Below, one piece after another: positions 16,478 through 24,851 of a stretch of 37,947 nucleotides of DNA (within the stretch, counting starts at the first letter, position 1; every line of letters starts with the position of its first letter). The notes under the pieces are model-generated. The model did not search any database. It was not told the DNA's origin and worked only from the letters and a program-made list of their open reading frames with translations. A program made the translations under genes and the position numbers. Source of the stretch: Herpetosiphonaceae bacterium (lineage in GTDB: Bacteria; Chloroflexota; Chloroflexia; Chloroflexales; Herpetosiphonaceae). Location of the stretch: positions 1 through 37,947 of the forward strand of contig JABXJS010000026.1 in assembly GCA_013538855.1 (NCBI GenBank), written 5' to 3'.

Positions 16478-16681
16478 CTAGTCTGAATCGTCGCCAAGGT
16501 ACTCGGCAAAGATGCGCAGCAGCACCTCGCGCACCTGCACCGCCGTGCTGCCGCTGAGGACGATCTCCTCGACAACCTGCTCGGCGACCTGCTCGGGCGC
16601 GCTCGGCTCGGCGCTGTCATCATGCAGCAGCCAGCGCTCGATCCTGATCAATGTGATGGTTTCGCGAATGATGTGATGCAT
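16478..16681 (-). CDS. Small acidic protein of unknown function
   Basis: A 67-residue frame from the ATG at 16681 (an in-frame upstream start at 16729 lacks signals). It begins MHHIIRETITLIRIERWLLHDD and is rich in Glu/Asp/Val, with two predicted helices separated by a Ser/Pro linker. There is no SD sequence, but TATACT ends 6 nt before the ATG on the minus strand and could be a -10 box producing a leaderless mRNA. It lies 52 nt upstream of the gene for the large secreted protein, in the same direction, and divergent from the STAND regulator. No family recognised. Confidence 0.5.
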   Translation of the reverse strand: MHHIIRETITLIRIERWLLHDDSAEPSAPEQVAEQVVEEIVLSGSTAVQVREVLLRIFAEYLGDDSD

Positions 16682-16714
16682 GGGTGGAGTATAGAGAGGG
16701 GCGGCAGGAAAGAC

Positions 16715-16730
16715 TTCACAAAATTTCACA
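16715..16730. promoter_or_regulatory. Direct repeat TTCACA in the divergent intergenic region
   Basis: TTCACA occurs at 16715-16720 and 16725-16730, exactly 10 bp (one helical turn) apart, between the divergent starts at 16681 and 16784. It is a candidate binding site for the neighbouring XRE-type regulator. Confidence 0.35.
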
Positions 16731-16783
16731 GCTGGAAAAAATCACCACTTTACGGCAGATTATGCGTGTACTATCATTCATCC

Positions 16784-19591
16784 ATGGCACACCCAGAGAC
16801 CGCAACGATCACCAGCTTTGGCGGCTACCTGCGCTTCCTGCGCCGCCGCGCCCGGCTCACGCAGACCGAGCTGAGCATTGCCGTTGGCTACAGCCCCGGT
16901 CAAATCTCGATGCTAGAAAATGGCCAGCGCACGCCCAACATTACCGCCATCGCCGCCCTGTTTGTGCCAGCGCTAGGCATCGAGCACGATGCGGAGCGCC
17001 GCGAGCATCTGCTGGCCCTCGCCGCCACCGGCTCCGCTCCCACCCGCGAGGTTGTCGCCGAGGCCGCGCTGATCGCCCGCCAAGAGATCGGCCAGCTTGA
17101 GCCGATTCCGCACGTGCCCGAGTATGTGGTTGCCCGCCCGATCCTCGCCGAGCAGCTGCGCCTGCGCCTGGAGCACGCGCGCCAGCTCGCGCTGTGCGGC
17201 ATGGGCGGCATGGGCAAGACCACGCTCGCCGCGCAGCTTGCCAGCGCTTGTGGCGGCTGCGGCGTGTTTTGGATGACCTGCTCTGCCGCAACAACGCTCG
17301 CGCCCGAGTTTCTGCTGCGCCAGCTCGCGGTGTTCGCCAGCACGCGCATCGAGCAGCCGCAGCGCCTGCTGCCGCTGCTCGATCAGCCGACCGCTGGCAG
17401 CCCCACGCCGGCCTTTGCGCAGCAGCTCGCGCTGGTTGTGGCCGCGCTTGATGAGCTGACCGCACCGCTGCTCATCTTCGACGACGCCCAGGCGCTCAAC
17501 GCGCTGCCAGCGGTCGGCGCGCTGCTGGAGCAGCTGATCGCGCGCCTGCCCGCTTGTCAGATGCTGTTTGTCACCCGTGCCGAGCTAGGCTTTGGGCGCA
17601 TCGCCCACCTCGATGTCGGCGGGCTGGAGCGGGCGGAGTTCGCGCTGCTCTGCGAGCGCCTGACAGGAGCCAGCCCGTCGCACGTCGCTCAGGTCTACGA
17701 GCAAACCGACGGCAGCCCGATGCTGGCGCGGCTCGCCCTCCAGTACTGGGAGCAGCACGGTGGCGGCCAGCGCGACGGCCAGCCCTTCCCCATCGCCAGC
17801 TATCTGATCGAGTCGATCTTGAACGATCTTCAGCCCGATGCGCGCCGCCTGCTTGATCTGCTGGCGGTCTGGCGTGGCACGCTCAATCTGACCACGGCGG
17901 CGGTCGCCGAGCAGCTCAGCGCCCGCTGGCCCGCGCACAACCATCAGGCTGGGCTGATCGCGCTGCAGCGCAGTCGGCTGATCGAGCAGGTCGCCGCCGC
18001 CGCGCCGCATCCGCTGCTGCGCGAGCCGCTGCTGATCGCGATTAACGCGCAGCCCACCTACAGCCACCAGCTGCACCAGGCCGCCGCCGCGCTGGCCCTC
18101 CAGCTCGACGATCCCATCCGCGCCATCCAGCATCTGATCCACGCCAGCGACTTCGATGCCGCCTGCGCGCTCATGCTGCGCCAGCCCAGCGAGTACCTGC
18201 CGCCGGGCCAGGCCACGCTGATGGCCAGCGTCCTCGACGAGCTGCTCGCCGCGCTGCGCGGGCCGCAGTACGCCCGCAGCCACTTGCAGGCGCAGACGTT
18301 CGATCTCTTGATTCTGCGCGGCGATCTGCTGGCGCAGTCCACGCGCCTCGACGACGCGCAGTCGAGCTACTATGCGGCGCTGAACATGGCCACGCAGCCG
18401 ATCGATCAGGCGCGCCTCGGCGAGAAGATCGCGCTGTGCGCTTATCGCCGCGGCGCGTTCGAGGAGGCGCTGACATTGTGCGATCACGCGGTCGCGGCGC
18501 TCGGCGGCAGCAACTCAGCCGACGCATTCAGCCATCTGATGCAGATTCAGTCCACGCGCATTCGCATCCTGATCACGCTGGCCCGCGTCGATGAGGCGCG
18601 CCAGCTGTGCGAGGCGGCGCTGGCCCAGGTGGCCCCGCTGGCGCTGGCACAGCCGCTCGTAGCAGGCACCATCAAGTCCTACGCCAACCTGACGCTGGGC
18701 TACCTGGCGCGGATGCAGGGCGACAACCCCCAGGCGCACTACCATCTGCACAAGTGCATCCAGCAGAGCCGCGCCATCGGGGCCAAGGGCGTCACCGCCG
18801 ATGCGCTCCAGTACTTGAGCGTTACGCTGCGCGATATGGGCGATATGGCCGGGGCCGAGGCGGCCGGCGATCAGGCGCTAGAGCTGGCCCACGCCGCCGG
18901 CAATGAGTATCTGATGTCGAACATCCTGCACCATCTCTCGCTGAGCGACTACTATCACGCCGACCTGGAGCGCGCCCTGTGGCGCACCCAGCGCGTGCTC
19001 CAGCTCAAGATACCGATGGGCGATATCGATGGCATTGTCGCCAGCCGCATGGTGCAGGCGATCACGCTGGTGGCCTGCGGCGATATTGACGGCGCGAGCG
19101 CGGCGGCGCGCCAGGCTGGCCGCGACTGCGACCTGCTGGAGAACACCTGGCTGCGCGGCATCGCCGACTTCGGCCACGCCATCGCTCTCAGCGTCTCCGC
19201 CGACCTCGCCGGGGCCGAGCGCTGCCTGCTGCGCGCCCTCGCCACGCCGCTGCTCAGCCGCGATGTGCCCTTCTACACCGGCACCCAGATGTACCTGGCG
19301 CTGGTCTATGTCGCCCAGGGCCGCCTCGATGCAGCCGCAGAGCTGATCGACCCGCCGCCGCCCGCTGGGGCAGGCCACAGCACCGCGCTGCTGCGCGAGC
19401 TTGTGCGCGGCATGTGGCTGCTCGGCCACGGGCGCGCTGCCGCTGCCCAGCGCTGCGCCGAGCAGCTGATCGCCCAGGCCAACCAGACCCAGTTCCTGAT
19501 CTACGCCCAGGAGGGCGCGCGCCTCGCCGCCCTCATCGCCAGCCCGCCCCCGCTCGCCGAGCTGCCGCGCCGCATCTGCTGCCCTACGTGA
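16784..19591 (+). CDS. XRE-type STAND ATPase regulator with TPR repeats
   Basis: The start is the ATG at 16784; the frame is open upstream but a TACTAT box ends 9 nt before this ATG, and the helix-turn-helix begins right after it. Residues about 14-65 form a Cro/C1-type HTH (RRARLTQTELSIAVGYSPGQ, SMLENGQRTPN). Residues 139-147 are a P-loop (GMGGMGKTT) of NB-ARC/STAND type and LLIFDDAQ at about 233-240 is the Walker B. The C-terminal half (about 480-920) is alpha-helical with TPR-like repeats rich in Ala/Leu (for example ARLGEKIALCAYRRGAFEEALTLCDHAVAAL). Such 900-residue proteins act as ligand- or partner-triggered transcription regulators. It is divergent from the small protein and the giant secreted protein, its most likely targets. 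Confidence 0.88.
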   Translation: MAHPETATITSFGGYLRFLRRRARLTQTELSIAVGYSPGQISMLENGQRTPNITAIAALFVPALGIEHDAERREHLLALAATGSAPTREVVAEAALIARQEIGQLEPIPHVPEYVVARPILAEQLRLRLEHARQLALCGMGGMGKTTLAAQLASACGGCGVFWMTCSAATTLAPEFLLRQLAVFASTRIEQPQRLLPLLDQPTAGSPTPAFAQQLALVVAALDELTAPLLIFDDAQALNALPAVGALLEQLIARLPACQMLFVTRAELGFGRIAHLDVGGLERAEFALLCERLTGASPSHVAQVYEQTDGSPMLARLALQYWEQHGGGQRDGQPFPIASYLIESILNDLQPDARRLLDLLAVWRGTLNLTTAAVAEQLSARWPAHNHQAGLIALQRSRLIEQVAAAAPHPLLREPLLIAINAQPTYSHQLHQAAAALALQLDDPIRAIQHLIHASDFDAACALMLRQPSEYLPPGQATLMASVLDELLAALRGPQYARSHLQAQTFDLLILRGDLLAQSTRLDDAQSSYYAALNMATQPIDQARLGEKIALCAYRRGAFEEALTLCDHAVAALGGSNSADAFSHLMQIQSTRIRILITLARVDEARQLCEAALAQVAPLALAQPLVAGTIKSYANLTLGYLARMQGDNPQAHYHLHKCIQQSRAIGAKGVTADALQYLSVTLRDMGDMAGAEAAGDQALELAHAAGNEYLMSNILHHLSLSDYYHADLERALWRTQRVLQLKIPMGDIDGIVASRMVQAITLVACGDIDGASAAARQAGRDCDLLENTWLRGIADFGHAIALSVSADLAGAERCLLRALATPLLSRDVPFYTGTQMYLALVYVAQGRLDAAAELIDPPPPAGAGHSTALLRELVRGMWLLGHGRAAAAQRCAEQLIAQANQTQFLIYAQEGARLAALIASPPPLAELPRRICCPT

Positions 19592-19610
19592 GGCAGGCTT
19601 GGCCTCACGT
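19586..19610. terminator. Hairpin shared by two convergent genes, overlapping both stop codons
   Basis: Arms ACGTGAGGC (19586-19594) and GCCTCACGT (19602-19610) are perfect complements with a 7-nt loop. The left arm includes the TGA of the plus-strand regulator (19589-19591) and the right arm the TGA of the minus-strand gene (19607-19605). There is no T-tract on either side. Confidence 0.6.
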
Positions 19611-20060
19611 CCAGTATTGGCCTAGGTGACGGGAGAGCAGGTTGCACTGACGCATCAGCACATAGCAATACTCCATGTTCAGCCCAATGCTGCCTGTCAG
19701 CGTATGCACGCCAAAATCTTGCACAGCCCAGGTATCGAGGCTCAACTGGTAGGCCGCAGACAAGCTTCTGCGCTTGTCTGCGCCAACGATAAGATTAAAT
19801 GTATCGCCCATGCTGCTCTCCAGCTTGGCCCAATCCTGGTTGAGATCCAAAACCGCCAGCAGATCCTGCAGAAACGGCAGCAGGTCACTTCTAACCGCCC
19901 AGAATACGAAACGGTTGACGGTGCAGAAATCATTGTCGAGGTAGGCGGCAAATCGAGCGCGCGGGTAGTCCAGGTCAATCGTATCGTAGACGATTTTGAG
20001 CGTGCTCGATGCGCCTAGCCCCAGATCAAGCCCGATAAACGCATCTTCATCACTGTCCAT
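19605..20060 (-). CDS. Hypothetical protein, about 150 residues
   Basis: A 151-residue frame starting with ATG at 20060 behind GAGGA. The N-terminal half is acidic (MDSDEDAFIGLDLGLGASS), and the middle holds aromatic and charged segments (YPRARFAAYLDNDF, FVFWAVRSDLL). There is no signal peptide or membrane segment. I do not recognise a family. It converges on the STAND regulator with a 13-nt gap and shares a hairpin with it. Confidence 0.65.
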   Translation of the reverse strand: MDSDEDAFIGLDLGLGASSTLKIVYDTIDLDYPRARFAAYLDNDFCTVNRFVFWAVRSDLLPFLQDLLAVLDLNQDWAKLESSMGDTFNLIVGADKRRSLSAAYQLSLDTWAVQDFGVHTLTGSIGLNMEYCYVLMRQCNLLSRHLGQYWT

Positions 20061-20177
20061 TTGTCCTCGCTAGCCCCCTGCACGGCTCAGCGCATCCACT
20101 GAACGATTACGTAGCAGGGCTTTTTCTCTCCATCCATGTTGGGCATGCGCTGCCCAGATTCGCCAAGAGCATGCTGT

Positions 20178-20212
20178 GCCCGCCGCCCCGGCTAGGCCAG
20201 GGCGGCGGGGCG
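20178..20212 (-). terminator. GC-rich hairpin downstream of the monooxygenase gene
   Basis: CCCGCCGCCCC and GGGCGGCGGGGC face each other around GGCTAGGCCA, immediately after the stop codon at 20216. No T-tract follows, so rho-independent termination is only possible. Confidence 0.45.
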
Positions 20213-20215
20213 CGG

Positions 20216-21520
20216 CTAGCGCGCGAGCTGGCGGATGAGCTTCTTCAGGCCGTTGCGGTAGCTGAAGTGCTCGACCTCGAGGTAGTGGCGCGTGGAGTTG
20301 ACGTACTTGATGCTGTGGTCCATCTCGACGCGCGGCGTGGCCTTGCGGCGGCGGAACTCGGCGGCCTTGGTTGGGTCGTGGCGCTGCGCATGGATGAAGC
20401 GCGCAATCACCTGCGCCTGGTAGTCCACCAGCCCCCACTGGCCGCTGTCTGGCTGGATCAGCCCGGCCACGAACAGGTTGTCGTACTCCGGGTGGAAGAT
20501 GTTCATGTAGAGCTGCGGGCGGCCGTCGCGCCAGTTTAGGTACTGCGTGTCGATAAACGGGAAGCTGATCTTGAAGCCAGTGGCGTAGATCAGCACGTCG
20601 ATCTGCTCCTCGCTGCCATCGACAAAGGCCACACGGTCGCCGCGCAGCTCGCGCACGTCGGGCTTGGCCGTGATCTCGCCGTGGCCGATGTAGTAGAGCA
20701 TCTGCGAGTTGACGATCGGGTGCGTCTCGTAGAACTTATGGTCGGGCTTGGGCAGGCCGTACTTGGTCGGGTCGCCTAAGATCAGCTTGATCAGCGCGAC
20801 GTTGAAGGCGCGGCGCAGCGCCAGCGGCACCCGCAGCTTCAGCCCGGCCTCGGCGATCTGGTCGGCGGGCTTGCCCAGCACAAACTTGGGCGCGTACCAG
20901 TAGCCGCGCCGCGTGCTGTGGAAGGTCTGCGCGGCGTTCTGCGCCGCCTCTACCGCGATGTCGCAGCCAGAGTTGCCCGCGCCCACCACGAGCACGCGCT
21001 TGTCCAGCAGCACGTCCGGCGTCTTGTACTCGGCGGAGTGCAGCGCCAGCCCGTCGAAGTGGCCGGGGTAGTGCGGTATCTTCGGGTCCCAGTTGTGGCC
21101 GTTGGCGATGATCACACCGCGATAGCGCCGCGTCGCGCCGCTGTCGAGCGCCACGTCCCAATGCTCGCCCGCTGGCGTGATTGAGACGACGGAGGTGTTG
21201 AACTGGATCAGGCGGTACAGGTCGAAGGCGCGCGCGTAGGAGCGCAGGTACTCCCAGGCTTGGTGGTGGCTCGGGTAGTCGGGGTACTCGGCGGGCATCG
21301 GAAAGTCGGTGTACTCGGTGCCTGGCTTCGACGAGATCAGGTGCGTCGATTTGTAGACGCTGCTGTTGGGTCGGCCATAGTACCAGTTGCCGCCCACGTC
21401 GTCCTCGCGCTCGATCACGTCGCAGTCGATGTCGAGCGCGACCAGGTTTTTGGCGGCGGTCAGCCCCGACGAGCCAGCGCCGACCACGCAGTACTTGGCG
21501 GTGTAGTCCAGCGGTTGCAT
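20216..21520 (-). CDS. Flavin-containing monooxygenase
   Basis: The start is the ATG at 21520 with GAGGTGAT before it; the upstream in-frame ATG at 21568 lacks support. The 434-residue protein has the FAD fold VVGAGSSGL at residues 12-20 (GxGxxG 14-19), the FMO identifying motif FDGLALHSAEY (155-165, pattern FxGxxxHxxxY) and the NADPH loop VVGAGNSGCDIA (178-189). Class B monooxygenases of this kind oxygenate nitrogen, sulfur or carbonyl carbon (Baeyer-Villiger) of small substrates; the real substrate is unknown. It follows an acyl-CoA dehydrogenase gene in the same direction after a gap of 253 nt, so a shared catabolic role is possible but unproven. Confidence 0.92.
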   Translation of the reverse strand: MQPLDYTAKYCVVGAGSSGLTAAKNLVALDIDCDVIEREDDVGGNWYYGRPNSSVYKSTHLISSKPGTEYTDFPMPAEYPDYPSHHQAWEYLRSYARAFDLYRLIQFNTSVVSITPAGEHWDVALDSGATRRYRGVIIANGHNWDPKIPHYPGHFDGLALHSAEYKTPDVLLDKRVLVVGAGNSGCDIAVEAAQNAAQTFHSTRRGYWYAPKFVLGKPADQIAEAGLKLRVPLALRRAFNVALIKLILGDPTKYGLPKPDHKFYETHPIVNSQMLYYIGHGEITAKPDVRELRGDRVAFVDGSEEQIDVLIYATGFKISFPFIDTQYLNWRDGRPQLYMNIFHPEYDNLFVAGLIQPDSGQWGLVDYQAQVIARFIHAQRHDPTKAAEFRRRKATPRVEMDHSIKYVNSTRHYLEVEHFSYRNGLKKLIRQLAR

Positions 21521-21626
21521 ACGATCACCTCTCAGCGGCGTCGCCGGACGTGGGCAGCGCCGCAGCATTGTTCAAACTCGTGGTTGCAGCGAGCGCGGCG
21601 GCTCGCCGTGGTGTGTCAGGCTCAGC

Positions 21627-21652
21627 GTGTGGCCGCGAGCTCGCGGCCACAC
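21627..21652. repeat. Perfect 26-bp palindrome between the dehydrogenase and monooxygenase genes
   Basis: The half-site GTGTGGCCGCGAG is followed directly by its reverse complement, so the two strands read identically over 26 bp. It lies about mid-way in the 253-nt gap. It could be a strong cruciform, a non-canonical transcription end for the dehydrogenase gene, or a protein site. Confidence 0.7.
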
Positions 21653-21773
21653 ACATATCGATGTTGAGCCAGCAGCGGCATGGCCGCATACAGCATGCGC
21701 GTTCGGCGCAGTTGCTCGCGCGCTGACGACTGCTGACCGTGCATTGGTAGCAGTAGCCCGCCAAGCTGCGCGC

Positions 21774-22943
21774 CTACTTGCGCCGCCGCGGCAGCATGTC
21801 CTCGTACTTGGCGATGATGCCGAGCATGATCTCGTCTGCGCCGCCGCCGATGGACAGCAGGCGCGCATCGCGGAAGTAGCGCGCCATCGGGTACTCCTCG
21901 ACGTAGCCCATGCCGCCGTGAAACTGCAGGCAGGTGTCGGCGACCTCGCGGGCCAGCCGCCCGGCCTTGAGCTTGGCCATCGACACGTCGCGGGTGATGT
22001 CGTGGCCTGCGACCAGCAGCCGCGTGCAGTGGTAGGTCAGCTGGCGCAGCGCCTCCACCTCGGTCAGCAGCTCGCACAGCTTGAAGTGAATCCACTGGTT
22101 GTCGATCAGCGGCTGGCCGAAGGTCTTGCGCTCGCGGCAGTAGTTGATCGTCATGCGGATGACCTTCTCTGCGCCGGCGTTGCCCATGATCGCGCCAACC
22201 AGGCGCTCCTTCTGAAACTGCTGCATCTGCAGCATAAAGCCCATGCCCTCTTCGCCGATGCGGTTGGCCACCGGCACGCGCACGTCGTCGAACGAGAGCA
22301 GCGCGGTGTCGCTGGAGTGGTTGCCCAGCTTCTCCAGCTTGCGCGACACGTGGAAGCCCGGCGTGTCGGTGGGCACGATGATCAGCGACATGCCGCGGAA
22401 GCCGCCCTCGTCGCCGGTGCGCGCCAGCAGCGTGATAAAGTCGGCCTGCGTGCCGTTGGTGATCCACATCTTGGAGCCGTTGATCACGTACTCGTCGCCG
22501 TCGCGCACGGCGCGGGTGCGGATGGCCGCCACGTCGGAGCCGGCGTCCGGCTCGCTGACGGCGATGGCGGCGATCATGTCGCCGGCGATGGCCGGGGCCA
22601 GAAAGCGCTGCTTCAGCTCCTCGGAGCCAAACTCGGCCAGCGCGGGCGTGGCCATGTCGGTGTGCACAGCGATGGCCATCGGCACACCGCCGCAGTCGGC
22701 GCGGCCCACCTCCTCGGCCAGCACGACGTTGTACCAGTAGTCGAGGCCAGCGCCGCCGTACTCCTCGGGGTAGGACACGCCGAGAAAGCCGAGGTCGCCC
22801 ATCTGCTTAAACAGCTTGCGGCCATCGAAGCAGCGCGCCGCCTCCCACTCCTCGACGTGGGGGTTGATCTCGCGCTCAACAAAGCGCCGCACGGTCTGGC
22901 GAAACAGCTCCTGATCTTTATCGAAGTAGATCTCAGAGGACAT
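21774..22943 (-). CDS. Acyl-CoA dehydrogenase
   Basis: A FAD-dependent dehydrogenase that introduces the alpha,beta double bond into an acyl-CoA and passes electrons to ETF. The 389-residue length is standard. AIAVSEPDAGSDVA (around 145-158), the MWITNGTQADF segment (about 180-190) and the C-terminal QFHGGMGYVEEYPMARYFRDAR are family signatures; the catalytic glutamate is expected in GYVEEYP (about residues 349-350), as in short-chain and branched-chain members. Chain length and branching cannot be fixed from the sequence; isovaleryl-CoA or a general short-chain substrate is possible. The ATG at 22943 has AAAGGAG. It probably starts a two-gene unit with the monooxygenase. Confidence 0.93.
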   Translation of the reverse strand: MSSEIYFDKDQELFRQTVRRFVEREINPHVEEWEAARCFDGRKLFKQMGDLGFLGVSYPEEYGGAGLDYWYNVVLAEEVGRADCGGVPMAIAVHTDMATPALAEFGSEELKQRFLAPAIAGDMIAAIAVSEPDAGSDVAAIRTRAVRDGDEYVINGSKMWITNGTQADFITLLARTGDEGGFRGMSLIIVPTDTPGFHVSRKLEKLGNHSSDTALLSFDDVRVPVANRIGEEGMGFMLQMQQFQKERLVGAIMGNAGAEKVIRMTINYCRERKTFGQPLIDNQWIHFKLCELLTEVEALRQLTYHCTRLLVAGHDITRDVSMAKLKAGRLAREVADTCLQFHGGMGYVEEYPMARYFRDARLLSIGGGADEIMLGIIAKYEDMLPRRRK

Positions 22944-23122
22944 ACAACGCTCCTTTGCGTGGGGGCTGGCGTCCGCGCTGGACGCTGACGATATGTGTTA
23001 GCTGGTGTGTGCTCGGTACTGCGGAAGGATCAGCGCGCATGACGCTGTGCATCTATTTTAGTTCAAATGCACAAAAGCGCAACTTGTCATCACGCCCACA
23101 ACGCCGCTGTCGCCGCTGTGCC

Positions 23123-23437
23123 AAAGGCCGGATTCGGCCTGCACCGCCGCCGACGCTTGCCCGCCACCACGAGCGGGCCACCACCAACGCAGCTTTTTTC
23201 TCCATCATAGTTCACACCACTGCCTATGCTGTCGGGCATACCACCAGCAAGTGCTGGCGACGTGCGTCTCACGCTAGGAAAATAAACGTCTGTGGTGTGT
23301 CGCGGCGGCTCAGGGTTGGCGGGTGCCCTTCGGGCAGGCTGATGCTGGAGCGCACGCTGATTGGCTTGACGCCAGGTGGCCCAGCCCTCACGCCAGCGTG
23401 CGATGGCTTGAGCAGTCGGCTAGGCTGGCTACGACAG
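23123..23437. repeat. Long direct repeat, copy A
   Basis: About 315 bp beginning AAAGGCCGGATTCGGCCTGC and ending GGCTGGCTACGACAG. It returns at 23488-23802, a period of 365 bp, with scattered substitutions. It contains the small hairpin TGCCCTTCGGGCA. Minus-strand frames within it are open, but most differences between the copies change the amino acid, so it is not a gene. Confidence 0.85.
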
Positions 23438-23487
23438 TCAACCGCGCTGGTGGGATTCGCCGCCGCTGCCGCCGCCGCCACAGGGCA

Positions 23488-23802
23488 AAAGGCCGGGTCG
23501 GGCCTGCACCGCCGCCGACGCGAACCCTGAATCACGTGCGCACAAACACCAACGCTGCTTTTTTCTCCATCATAGTTCACACCACTGCCTATGCTGTCGG
23601 CCATACCACCAGCAAGTGCTAGCGACGTGCGTCTCCCGCTAGGAAAATCAGCGTCTGTGGTTTGTCGCGGCGGCTCAGGGTTGGCGGGTGCCCTTCGGGC
23701 AGGCTGGTGCTGGAGCGCACGCTGATTGGCGCGTCGCCAGGTGGCCCAGCCCCCACGCCAGCGTGCGATGGCTTGAGCAGTCGGCTAGACTGGCTGCGAC
23801 AA
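23488..23802. repeat. Long direct repeat, copy B
   Basis: Second copy of the repeat at 23123-23437. It ends about 55 nt before the start of the membrane-protein gene and therefore may contain its promoter. About 50 bp of GC-rich unrelated sequence separates the copies. Confidence 0.85.
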
Positions 23803-23857
23803 TTTAGGGCCAGCCAGCGTCGTAGCGAAAAGTCTACCTGTGAAAGGAGCCACCTGA

Positions 23858-24631
23858 TTGAAGCAACGAACACGCTGGATACGCCTGCTGGTAATGCTGC
23901 TGCCGCCGCTCTTTGTCGGCATCCTCGAGTTCTGGCACCCGACGCTGACGTTGACCACAATCTTTGATGATGTCAGCCCGGTGCTCGACCGCTGGATGCT
24001 GGTGCACACGCTGCAGCTAATCGCCTTCGGCGGCGTGGCGCTGGCGGTGTTTGTGGCCCTGGCGGGGCAGCGCGGCTGGCAGGCCAACCTGGCGCGGCTG
24101 GCAATGGGCTGCTTCGCGCTGTTCTATGGCGCGTTCGACGTGTTGGCCGGGCTAGCGCCGGGCTTCGTGATGCGCCAGGCCCAGAGCGGCGCGGCGGGTC
24201 TTGATCGCGGCACCCTGGCGGCAACGACCGAGTACTTGCTGCGGACGGCGGAGCTGGGCGCTGGCGCATGGCTGAAGAATATCGGCGAGGTGAGCTGGTT
24301 CATTGGCATGATCGCCACGGCCTTTGTGCTGCTCAACGGGCGGCGGCTGTGGCTCGGCTGGGGGCTGGCGCTGCTCGCGATCCTCGGCCTGATGTTCTTC
24401 GGCCTGCTCTCGTGGGTTGGGCTGCTGGCAGTCGCCTGTGTGATCGCCGCCGTCGTGCTCAATGCGCAGCCACACTGGCTCATGCTGCCAACCGGCCTGC
24501 TGCTCGCTGTTGCCGCCGTGAGCCTCACGTCGGGCCATCTGCCGCCCTACGGCCCGCTGACCTTCGAGTGTCTCGCGCTGGCGCTGCTGTGGCGCTTTGT
24601 GCTGGAGCCGCAGCAGCGCCCAGCGCGCTAA
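23858..24631 (+). CDS. Integral membrane protein of unknown function
   Basis: The frame starts with TTG at 23858 behind GAAAGGAG; it encodes 257 residues. The protein begins MKQRTRWIRLLVMLLPPLFVGILEFWHP and has about seven hydrophobic segments (near residues 8-24, 47-68, 77-98, 148-160, 166-186, 187-203 and 208-222). Between them is an extracytoplasmic or cytoplasmic loop around residues 100-140 (RQAQSGAAGLDRGTLAATTEYLLRT, in part). There is no transporter signature that I recognise. It forms a single-gene unit: a repeat lies upstream and a terminator at 24744-24775 downstream. Confidence 0.8.
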   Translation: MKQRTRWIRLLVMLLPPLFVGILEFWHPTLTLTTIFDDVSPVLDRWMLVHTLQLIAFGGVALAVFVALAGQRGWQANLARLAMGCFALFYGAFDVLAGLAPGFVMRQAQSGAAGLDRGTLAATTEYLLRTAELGAGAWLKNIGEVSWFIGMIATAFVLLNGRRLWLGWGLALLAILGLMFFGLLSWVGLLAVACVIAAVVLNAQPHWLMLPTGLLLAVAAVSLTSGHLPPYGPLTFECLALALLWRFVLEPQQRPAR

Positions 24632-24743
24632 GCGACGGGAGTGCCGGTGTACCGCGCAGCGCGCATACGCTGGGCGCAGCCTGGAACCCTGCGCTGCGCC
24701 CTAAATTCACACCCAGTCCGCAGTACGCACCACACCTGAGTCT

Positions 24744-24775
24744 AAGCATCGCTAATCAGCGATGCTTATTTTATT
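24744..24775 (+). terminator. Intrinsic terminator after the membrane protein gene
   Basis: Arms AAGCATCGCT and AGCGATGCTT (10 bp) with loop AATC, followed by ATTTTATT. The hairpin is 24744-24767. It closes the unit before the ABC operon promoter, which starts within its T-tract. Confidence 0.88.
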
Positions 24776-24802
24776 GACATACATCTAAAATCTATGTATA
24801 GT
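24774..24802 (+). promoter_or_regulatory. Sigma-70-type promoter of the ABC-transporter/PadR operon
   Basis: TTGACA (24774-24779), a 17-bp spacer and TATAGT (24797-24802) match the consensus closely. Transcription would start near 24809 and give a 5' untranslated leader of about 135 nt before the ATG at 24945. Confidence 0.88.
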
Positions 24803-24851
24803 CATGGTCGATGTATAGCTACAAGGCCATTTCGATGTGGACATCCCACAT
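24779..24851 (+). promoter_or_regulatory. Probable PadR operator sites
   Basis: The inverted repeat ATACAT-N9-ATGTAT (24779-24799) fills the promoter spacer and part of the -10 box. ATGTATAG occurs twice as a direct repeat (24794 and 24811, 17 bp apart). A second perfect inverted repeat ATGTGG-ACATC-CCACAT is at 24835-24851, where ATGT and ACAT half-sites resemble the ATGT-N8-ACAT pattern described for PadR-family sites. The operon encodes a PadR regulator, so autoregulation is likely (inference). Confidence 0.6.

Noticed and set aside
16426-16623. N-terminal extension of the giant secreted protein
   Set aside because: Ser/Arg/Cys-rich noise that overlaps the small acidic gene; the internal ATG at 16425 has an SD and a signal peptide.
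16622-16783. N-terminal extension of the STAND regulator
   Set aside because: It covers the divergent promoter region; HTH sequence begins only after the ATG at 16784.
23090-23960. Minus-strand open frames in the 365-bp repeats as genes
   Set aside because: Differences between the two copies are mostly non-synonymous and the frames lack start signals.
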